Position numbers and translations under genes: made by a program. A stretch of DNA of 13,898 bases from assembly GCA_026770615.1 (NCBI GenBank), contig MU631465.1:14444-28341 (forward strand). Reading direction: 5' to 3'. Under the pieces are notes generated by a model, which searched no databases, was not told where the DNA came from, and saw nothing but the letters and a program-made list of their open reading frames with translations. The first letter of the stretch is position 1. Each line of letters starts with the position of its first letter. This document shows positions 1 to 6,525 of the stretch, piece by piece. Origin of the DNA: Pavlovales sp. CCMP2436 (lineage: Eukaryota; Haptophyta; Pavlovophyceae; Pavlovales).

Positions 1-480
1 GCGCGCGACCCACATCCACTTGAGGACCCGAGCGAGACGGGTGGTCGAGAGGCGCCAGCGCGTACCTCGGGTGATCAAGAAGTGCCAGCGAGTACCTCGA
101 GCGGACAGCATCGCGCCGCTGCGAGTGCGCACACTGCAGTGGCCGCAGGAAGCAGCATCGTCGTCGTAGCCTTGGTAGCCTTGAGCGGCGTCTCCGCGTG
201 CTGCTCGCCACCGCGCGAAACAGCGCCCGTCACAGCACGTGACAGAAGCAATAGCATGGTGGTGAAGAGCAACATCATGGTGGCGAGCCAGGCAGCGCCC
301 CCCTCGGGGGGCGACTCAGGCTCGGGCTACAAAGACGATGCTGCTCCCTGCGGCCGTCACGGCAGGGCTGCGGCGGCCGAGGCGCGGCCGAGGCGGGGCG
401 TAGGGGCCGGGGCGCACACACTCACACTCTTTGGTGTGAGTGCTGGTGCATGAGGGTTTGGGTCGATCGCTCGACCTCAG
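1..480. other. Unassigned GC-rich stretch
   Basis: No gene is recognised here. A plus-strand frame at 82-453 (123 aa) has one hydrophobic stretch (SSIVVVALVALSGVSACC), and the opposite strand has an equally open frame at 278-75 that begins with a hydrophobic MMLLFTTMLLLLS segment. The two overlap almost completely and neither resembles a family known to me, so I call neither. An imperfect direct repeat (gccagcgcgtacctcg near 55, gccagcgagtacctcg near 84) and a small hairpin (ggtcga at 461-466 with tcgacc at 471-476) are visible. Confidence 0.3.
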
Positions 481-481
481 C

Positions 482-548
482 CTGACGTCGACTGAGCCAG
501 TGACTCAACAACACCTGTTGAACCAAGCTAAGCCGCTAATATATATAT
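482..548 (+). repeat. Partial copy of dispersed repeat family, 3' part
   Basis: This stretch matches the 3' third of the longer repeat copies at 6104-6319 and 10895-11099. It has the same ordered blocks: tgacgtcgac, then a gtgA(C)TcAACAAcACC-like block, then tgttgaacca, then gccgct followed by a TA run. The 5' two thirds of the element are missing, which fits a 5'-truncated copy. Identity is judged by eye. Confidence 0.65.
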
Positions 549-550
549 AC

Positions 551-606
551 CACATCAGATCCACCTGTGTGCGGTCTACTGTATACAGCACATCAGACCC
601 ACCTGT
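551..606. repeat. Direct repeat, 18 bp, period 38
   Basis: cacatcagatccacctgt at 551-568 recurs with one mismatch as cacatcagacccacctgt at 589-606, separated by a stretch containing gtatac. It sits directly after the TA tail of the truncated repeat at 482-548. Confidence 0.7.
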
Positions 607-742
607 AAGAAAGGATTTCTAGTTAGGACGTCTGTCCCCGAAAGAGGTCTCCCGGACGTGAGTGCAGGACCATCCCCGAGCACACAGATACCGCCCCCCC
701 CTGAGCCTGGTTACTCAGAGAGCCCCTTTTACAAATTCGACT

Positions 743-810
743 TTTGCCCGATTCGAACCTGAGACCTGCAAGTGTCGGCCACTTGGTTGTCCCCACTAGA
801 CCACGGCAAA
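743..810 (-). ncRNA. tRNA-like sequence, probable SINE head or tRNA pseudogene
   Basis: Read on the minus strand from 810, the sequence carries an A-box-like TGGTCTAGTGG (803-793) and a B-box-like GGTTCGAATC (759-750). The 5' end TTTGCC can pair with a 3' GGCAAA, giving an acceptor-like stem. A perfect five-pair anticodon stem is present: CAAGT (785-781) with ACTTG (773-769), enclosing a seven-base loop GGCCGAC. A D-stem GTCT/GGAC is also possible. Against a working tRNA: position 33 is G rather than U, the T stem is largely unpaired, and about four bases are missing between T loop and acceptor. It therefore looks like a tRNA-derived SINE promoter region or a decayed tRNA gene. The DNA following it on the minus strand (to about 610) would be the SINE body. 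Confidence 0.55.
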
Positions 811-961
811 CCAATCGTGTACGATGTGCAATAATTACGCAAAGCATCTCGAACAATACAAACGGCTGCTCAACGATATATTTTTTGTCAGTGACAAGCG
901 CAGCTGAAGGTACCTGCGGGCACGGCGGATTCACTCGCGAGAGTGACGTCATTATGAACCG

Positions 962-984
962 ACGATGACGGGTCTCGTCATCGT
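962..984. other. Perfect 9-bp hairpin with 5-base loop
   Basis: acgatgacg (962-970) and cgtcatcgt (976-984) are perfect reverse complements around ggtct, followed by tttataatg. It lies between the tRNA-like element and the weak plus-strand ORF. No function can be assigned; it may be the edge of a small foldback element. Confidence 0.6.
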
Positions 985-1097
985 TTTATAATGAGGGAAA
1001 AAATTATGTATTTCACGATGGAGGGCGCGCAGGGCTTCGCCCGTGGTGGTACTGCCACTTCGTAGGGGGCTCGGCTGGCGGCCTTGGTGGCCTCGAG

Positions 1098-1697
1098 GTG
1101 ATCGCGTTTGGCGCGCTCGGCGGAGACCTCGTCGCGCACGCGCACGCCTACCGAGCGCGCTGCCGGCACAAGGCGCTCGACAAGGCGCGCGCCGAGGCGC
1201 TCGATGACAAGGCGCGCGCCTCCGCCGCCGCCGAGCGCGCAGAAGGCACATGCACCTATCCGCCTGTCGGCCGTATCCAGCGGCTGCCCCTCACGCTGCC
1301 GACGGAGCCTGCGCAGGCTGGCCGCACAGGGGACGCAGGCTCGGCGCTGCCGCCTCTCTCACTCGAGCTCTACCTCGCGCCCGCGCCCGCGTGGAGCGCC
1401 GCCGGCCCCGTGGTAGCTGCCGCCGCCGTGTCGAGCGGGGACGCGCCAGGAGTGGAGCCACAATTAGTAGTCTACGTGTTGGACACGACCCCTGCGCTCT
1501 TCGGCATTCTCGTAGCGTATGTATTCGCGCAGGCCGGCTACTTTGCCGACGAGCCCGCAGTGCACGATGGCGGTCCAGCGGAGGCTATTTACAGGCGCAT
1601 CCATCTCGTGGGCGTGGGCTACGATCCCGCCACAATCGGCCTCGATGAAAATGGGGCTCGAGCCCCTGCTCAATCAATTTTTCCTGAACTTGTATGA
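1098..1697 (+). CDS. Weak hypothetical ORF, 199 aa, unrecognised
   Basis: This is an open plus-strand frame of 199 codons with strongly G/C third positions. Its product has an Ala/Arg/Lys/Asp-rich helical segment at about residues 20-50 (DKARAEALDDKARASAAAER), a Pro/Ala-rich middle, and one hydrophobic stretch at about 131-150 (TPALFGILVAYVFAQAGYFA) that could span a membrane. I recognise no family. Other frames across the same bases are also open because of the high GC content, including minus-strand frames at 1169-978 and 1673-1464. It could be an exon of a spliced gene, a transposon remnant or non-coding DNA. No promoter or splice evidence decides this. Confidence 0.2.
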   Translation: MIAFGALGGDLVAHAHAYRARCRHKALDKARAEALDDKARASAAAERAEGTCTYPPVGRIQRLPLTLPTEPAQAGRTGDAGSALPPLSLELYLAPAPAWSAAGPVVAAAAVSSGDAPGVEPQLVVYVLDTTPALFGILVAYVFAQAGYFADEPAVHDGGPAEAIYRRIHLVGVGYDPATIGLDENGARAPAQSIFPELV

Positions 1698-1960
1698 CTC
1701 TCAGTCAGGTAACTAAGTGGATAAAAATAATGATTCCACACTTATAATACCAATGAGTCAGATGAGATGTAAATATATTGTCAGTGTCAGGTCAAGTGGC
1801 GCCAGGCCCGGTGAAGTACAGTCATGTCGGGGCGATGCTAGGTGACAGCCAGCGCGTCCAGCGCGCACCCTGCGCGCCAACAAGGCGCAGCGAAGGGTGC
1901 CGCGGCTGAGGACTGGCTGGACTGCCTTGGCAGCAGCACATGCACAAGCGCGCCCGGCGC
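1698..1960. other. Downstream flank of the MYB gene
   Basis: This holds the probable 3' untranslated region of the minus-strand MYB gene and then AT-richer DNA (about 1700-1780). I see no clear polyadenylation signal and no further gene. Confidence 0.4.
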
Positions 1961-4387
1961 CTAGTCTGAGTCGACGAGCAGCAGGTCGGTCTCCTCGCAC
2001 AGCAGCGAGGTCATCACCATGTCGCTCGGGCTCCGTACCATCTCGCTCGCGGCGACGCGGGCGGACGGGGGGGCGTGCTTGCCGAAGGGGAGCGTGAAGT
2101 GGTCGGGCGAGACGGCCATGGGCATCGCCGTGCTTGGCGAGTCGGCGTCGATGGCGAAGTGCACGCGCCCGCCCTCCTTGGACGGCGTGGGCATCGGGCA
2201 CATCGGGAAGGGCGACAAGGAGAGCGAGAGCGAGCTCCTCTTCTCCTTGCACGCCGAGCCGCCGCCCTCCACGGGCGTGAGCAGCGCATCGAGGTTGAGG
2301 AAGCCGAGCAGGTCGTCCGGCGTGATGCGCGCGGAGCCGGGCGTCATCGGCGTCATGTTGCCCAGCGTGCGCGGCGTCACGCCGCGCGCAGCTGAGAGGA
2401 GCACATTCGAGACCGAGCGCAGCTGCCGCGGCGTGGCGCTCAGCCCGCCCGCGCAGCCGCTCTTCGCGTTCTCGTCGGGCGCTTTCAAAGGCGGTGCGAG
2501 CTGCTGCGCGGTGCGTGGTGAGAGGAAGAGTCTGTGCGCGGGCAGCTGGTTGAGGCGCGAGGAGCCCACCGGCTGCAACGGCGGCTGCGCGTGGCGCGAG
2601 CGCGCGGCGGAGGAGAGGCCGAGGTGCTGCGCGTCGCTCGCGGGCGAGATGCCGACGAGCGGCTTGCCGCGCGGCGAGGCGAGCACGAGCGCGGTGCCCG
2701 CGGCCTGCGCGTTGACGATTTTGAGCAGATCGTCCACGTCGAAGCCGAGCAGGTCGTTGAGCACGCCCTCGCCCAACCCAAAGGGCGTGCCGCGGCAGGG
2801 CCCGAAGGGCGTCCCACGGCCGGGCGTGAGGCTGAAGTGCTTGGCGCGCGGCGTGCAGGCGGCGAGGCCGGCGGCGGAGCCGGCGGCGGAGGGCTGCTCG
2901 GTGCCGAGCGCGAGCGCCACGCCTTCGAGCGCCAACGCGACGGCCAACTGCGCCTTCCCCAGTCCGTGCGCGGGCGGCGCTAGCTGCGCCGAGCTCGGCT
3001 GCGCGTCGAGGTCAACCTTGCGCTTCTTGTTGACGAGCTGCACCGAGTTTTCGAGCGAGGACTCGACGAGCGAGTCGCAGAAGGTCTGCAGCCACGACAC
3101 CTGCGCGCGGAAGGGGCGGCGGGCGGAGTTGCGGGTGCAGCGGGTGAGCGCGGGGCACGGGCAGGGAGCGCACGGGCCGCCGAGGTGGGAGAGTGCAAGG
3201 GGGTGCAGCATTGCGGCTTACGTGCTCGTCGATTTTCTTCACGTCGGTGCGAGAGGGCGGATTGGAGGTTGAGCTCCAGAGCTGCACCAAGTGAGCGCGG
3301 GGGAGGAGGCAGGAGGCAGCAGGGGGCGCGGCGGTGAGCGTGGAGGCCGACTAGCAAGGGGCGAGCGCGGCGGTGGAGGCGGCTGGTCTTACCTGGTTGA
3401 GCGTGCTGATGTTCTGCAGCAGCACCTGCTTGGTGCCCTTGGCGATGTCGCGGTCGGGGCCGCCCGGCTCGCCGACGGAGCGGCGCTTGCGCGCAGCGGC
3501 GGGCTTGTCCGCGTGAATCGGGTGCGCGGCGGCCTGCGCCTGCGGGTGCGCGCTGATCGTCGCTGGCGCGGCGGAAGCGGCGGTAGGTAGGCTGCGTGGC
3601 TGCGCATTGAAGCCCGTCGCGCTGGCTGTCGCTGCGAGGGCGCTGGCGCCGGAGGAAGGAAGCTCCTCCGTCTTGACCAAGTCGGCCTCTGCGCTCGCCT
3701 GCCCCACCTGCGCCGTCGCACCCTCGTGCGCGCCCGCGCGCGACGGCGCGCCGATGTCAGCCGCGTTCGCGTTGGCCTTCTCCCGCAGCGCGTCCACGGC
3801 CTGCGCCCGCCAGGCGTCCACGGGCGACAGCTGCGCGGACGGCGCCTGCGCGCCCGCCGCGGGCGACGGCGAGTCCAGCACGCCCTTATGGCGGTTGAGC
3901 TTGCGCAGCTCGCGGCGCAGCGCCGAGTTCCAGTGGTTCTTAATGGCGTTGTCCGTCCTGCCCGGCAGGCAGGCGGCGATCTTGGCCCACTTGTTGCCAA
4001 ACTTACGGTGCGCCTCAACGAGCATCGACTCCTCCTCCGGGGTCCAGTTGTGCTTCTTGATCTCGGGGTCGAGCTGGTTGTGCCAACGCTCGCGGCACTG
4101 CTTACCCGTGCGCCCGTTGAGCTGCGCGGCGATCTGCGACCACTTCTTGGTGCCGAGCTCGTGCACTAGGTGCACGACAGACTCGTCCTCCTGTGCAGCG
4201 CGGGTCGCAGCGCAGGTCGGGTGGCACACGCGGTCAAAGGTTGGTCACGCGCGAGTTCGGCTGGCCAGACGACCTGCAGGCGACGCACCTCGTTGCTCCA
4301 TGGGCGGCGCGAGGCGTCCAGGTCGTCCATCTCATCGGGCTGGCCGTCGCCCTCCCCGCCGAAGAGGCTGCGCCCCTCTGCGTCCAT
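1961..4387 (-). CDS. R2R3 MYB transcription factor, four exons, 698 aa
   Basis: Predicted nuclear DNA-binding regulator. The exons I infer are 4387-4289, 4190-3393, 3281-3222 and 3100-1961 (TAG at 1963-1961), all joined in phase 0, with introns of 98, 111 and 121 bp (donors gtgcgt, gtaaga, gtaagc). Joining exons 1 and 2 restores the start of repeat R2 (RPWSNE|EDES). R2 tryptophans are W30, W50 and W69, and R3 tryptophans W82, W101 and W120. Both repeats carry near-canonical recognition helices (GRTGKQCRERWHNQL and GRTDNAIKNHWNSAL), close to animal c-Myb and plant three-repeat MYBs. No R1 repeat precedes them. Exon 4 holds a basic NKKRKV nuclear-localisation-like motif at about 343-348, then a Pro/Ser/Thr-rich tail with many TP and SP sites and two DDLLGF-type motifs at about 432-448 and 579-595. 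An in-frame TGA lies just upstream of the ATG. However, a tttttgagacag acceptor-like sequence also precedes it, so an upstream 5' exon is possible. Confidence 0.88.
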
Positions 4388-4517
4388 GAGGCCGCAAAGG
4401 CTGTCTCAAAAAAAAGAGCACTTTGAATTCTGTGGGCCGATTTTAAATCAGACCGCTTTGAAAGTTTAAAATGTTTAATGACTGAAGTTTTTCAAAAGGG
4501 GCGGCCCTACGTGTTCT

Positions 4518-4616
4518 TGGCGAAGCGCTCAGCCTGTTTTCAAAAAAATAAATCTGGCGGCCCCCGCAGGAGAGCCGCCTTTGAAAATTTGAAAAGAAAA
4601 CAGGCTGGCGAAGCGC
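4518..4616. mobile_element. MITE-like foldback element flanked by 11-bp direct repeats
   Basis: An 11-bp direct repeat, tggcgaagcgc, occurs at 4518-4528 and 4606-4616. Just inside lie inverted arms agcctgttttc (4531-4541) and gaaaacaggct (4596-4606), and further in a second dyad ggcggc (4556-4561) with gccgcc (4574-4579). The whole can fold into one long imperfect hairpin. Direct repeats outside inverted repeats are what insertion of a small non-autonomous DNA element with target-site duplication leaves. The element is very short, so a chance foldback is the alternative. Confidence 0.5.
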
Positions 4617-5135
4617 GCAACGAAGCGCAGAGCGGATGGATTGCGGAGGAGTGGATCGAAATCTCGATACCTTCAAATGCTTGCTAGTCGCAATTTCCTT
4701 CGAATATTAAGGATTCCTCCTGGGAATTATTCTTATCAAATATTTTCACCAGTTCACCGAGAGGAAATAACAGCTATGAAATAGGTGCAACGGGCACTGG
4801 TTCAAGAGAATGAGCTTCTTAATTTATGCTAGAAGAAGCCCTGGACTCAGACCGGCACGATCGATAGTTGCGCAGCCGCAGTCAGTAACTCAAATAAAAA
4901 AATAAAATTTAATTTATAATAATTTACTTCTAGTAAGTTATAGTTTTAACCATGTTATTTCTGATTGAAAATTACGCTGGGTGAGACATGTCAATTCTCA
5001 TGCGCATGAGCATGTTGAGAGGTCCTGGCTCCTGGACGCAGAGACTGCGCCCTGGCAGCACCTGGCAGGCGGTAAAAGGGGCGTCATAACATAACATAGC
5101 ATATTAACTATTAATAATGGTTTTATATATTGAAG
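4617..5135. other. AT-rich intergenic DNA
   Basis: No coding frame, RNA gene or strong repeat is recognised. The stretch is AT-rich, notably at 4890-4950 and 5085-5130, and contains only short open frames. Confidence 0.4.
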
Positions 5136-5593
5136 TTTGGGGTCGAAATCCAAATTAGTCACTAAATAGTGGCCAGGACTCGGGGGGAAATTGCAAAAAG
5201 TCAAGTGGAAATTCTCCAGGACAACTCACGAACCGGAGGGGGTCGAGAAGAGTTAGATGCAGCCTATATTCGTGAATGGGGCGCCGCCCTATTTCGAATG
5301 CGTATGTGCCACTAACTCCGCTGTACTCCTTCGGGAACCCAACTTTCTTTCCGCTCCTGAACGCAGAGAATCAGAAATGGGTCAAAATCCGAATTAGTGG
5401 CCAGTCCGGGGTGGAAATCGAAAATTCCGGTGAAAATCTTTCGGAGCAAGTCAGGATCCGGAGGTGGTGCCGCGGAGTTAATTGCAGATTCGTGAATGGG
5501 GCGGTGCCCCATTCACGAATCTGCAACTAACTCCGCGCACCACTTCGGGAACCATGACTTTCTTTTCGCTTCTGAACGCTGAGAATCGGAAAT
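5136..5593. repeat. Two diverged tandem copies of a ~220-bp unit
   Basis: Blocks recur in the same order 220 bp apart. cgtgaatgggg starts at 5271 and again at 5491. Each is followed by an actaactccgc block, a cttcgggaacc block, a ctttcttt block and an agaatc(a/g)gaaatg block. Upstream of each are matching stretches with gggtc(g/a)aaatcc(a/g)aattag and agtggcca. The copies are diverged, which indicates an old duplication. Coding potential is not evident. Confidence 0.7.
5464..5543. repeat. Long near-perfect palindrome, ~39-bp arms
   Basis: The left arm 5464-5502 is the near reverse complement of 5506-5543, with a 3-base centre (ggt). The innermost 19 bp (gcagattcgtgaatggggc and its complement) is perfect, and the outer part differs by one substitution and one indel. 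It lies in the second unit of the 220-bp tandem repeat. It can form a stable hairpin or cruciform. Confidence 0.85.
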
Positions 5594-5606
5594 GTTAGTT
5601 ACACCA

Positions 5607-6050
5607 AGTATGTTGTCGACCCTAGAGGCACCTGGGAGGCACACGAGGTGGGCTCCGACCGTCGAGGAGGGCTCTATTTGACATCAGCTATCGACACTTA
5701 GCGCGCAGGGGTGACCAATGTCTACTTCTTCGTCCCGGCCACCACTTTTTCCCCTCCCCAGTGCGGAATTGCGCCACTTATTCGGATTTCGACCCAAATG
5801 ATAATTAACTTTTAGTATGTTGTCGACCCGAGAGGCACATGGTACATAGGCACACGAAGTGGGCTCCGACCGTCGAACTAAGGTTCTGGAGTCGACGACG
5901 TCGACAGTTATCGACACTTACTCTCAGCGCACGCAGGGGCGAACAATATAATGTCCACTTCTTGAGTTCTTCGTCCCGTCCACAGCTTTTCCCCCTCCCC
6001 AGTGCGAAATCGCGCCACTTGTACTCGGAATCTGACCCTTTGTCTGTAAC
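5607..6050. repeat. Two tandem copies of a ~207-235 bp unit
   Basis: Both copies begin agtatgttgtcgaccc (5607 and 5814) and share, in order, agaggcac, ggcacacga(g/a)gtgggctccgaccgtcga, atcgacactta, gcaggggYgaNcaat, cttcgtcccg, ctccccagtgcg and cgccactt. The second copy is longer through insertions. Short minus-strand frames across both copies give similar peptides (KWR..ALGRGKS.GRDEE), but I attribute this to the DNA duplication. Confidence 0.75.
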
Positions 6051-6103
6051 TCTAATTCTATTTAATTTTATGTTATTATCAACCAAAATTTTAGTTGAAT
6101 CGT

Positions 6104-6319
6104 GGCCGCGGCGGACAGAGCACACACACCTAGTCCTAGATGGACGTGAGCGTTATGTGTGTGGGGGGTGGGGAGGGAGCCTGTGGCATCCGCTACGAGT
6201 TCACCACCAACCTCACCTCGCTCTACCACCACCATCACTGATGCTAGTCTGACTAACGTCTGACGTCGACCAAGTCAGAGTGAACAACACCGCTATTGAA
6301 CCATGCTGAGCCGCTATAT
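6104..6319 (+). repeat. Dispersed ~215-bp repeat, copy A, with (TA)n tail
   Basis: It shares a long ordered series of blocks with 10895-11099: ggccgcggcggacag, atggacgtgagcgtt, a G-run, ctacgagttcaccaccaacc, taccaccaccatc, acgtctgacgtcgac, gtgaacaacacc and ccatgctgagccgctatat. Copy A is followed by a run of TA dinucleotides to about 6336. No long ORF is conserved between copies. A short non-coding dispersed element (SINE- or MITE-like) fits best, with the TA tail as its 3' end. Confidence 0.75.
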
Positions 6320-6434
6320 ATATATATATATATAGTTTATAAAAAATAAAAATGACTAACTAATACAGTTCGACAAAAAAGAAGTAAAAATAATTTAAGT
6401 ACAACCAGGATTTCGGGGAGGCGCGGGGGGCGCA

Positions 6435-6467
6435 GCACGCATGCAACACGCATGCAACACGCAGCAC
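6435..6467. repeat. 11-bp tandem repeat in the 3' flank of the zinc-finger gene
   Basis: An 11-bp cacgcatgcaa unit is present twice, followed by a degenerate third unit. It lies downstream of the stop codon of the minus-strand zinc-finger gene, in its probable 3' untranslated region. Confidence 0.6.
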
Positions 6468-6525
6468 GCCATCGCGGAAGTCGAAGAGTTGGTCACAGGT
6501 GCAGCATGCAGATCAGAGGAAACCC

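Noticed and set aside
2019..3272. 417-codon plus-strand frame opposite MYB exon 4
   Set aside because: It is a mirror of a GC-rich coding exon. The minus strand gives coherent exon joins, a nuclear-localisation-like motif and motif repeats; the plus frame gives no recognisable protein.
5684..6125. Minus-strand frames in both tandem copies giving similar peptides (KWR..ALGRGKS.GRDEE)
   Set aside because: The similarity follows from the DNA duplication. The frames are short, the copies differ by indels, and no start or splice context supports them.
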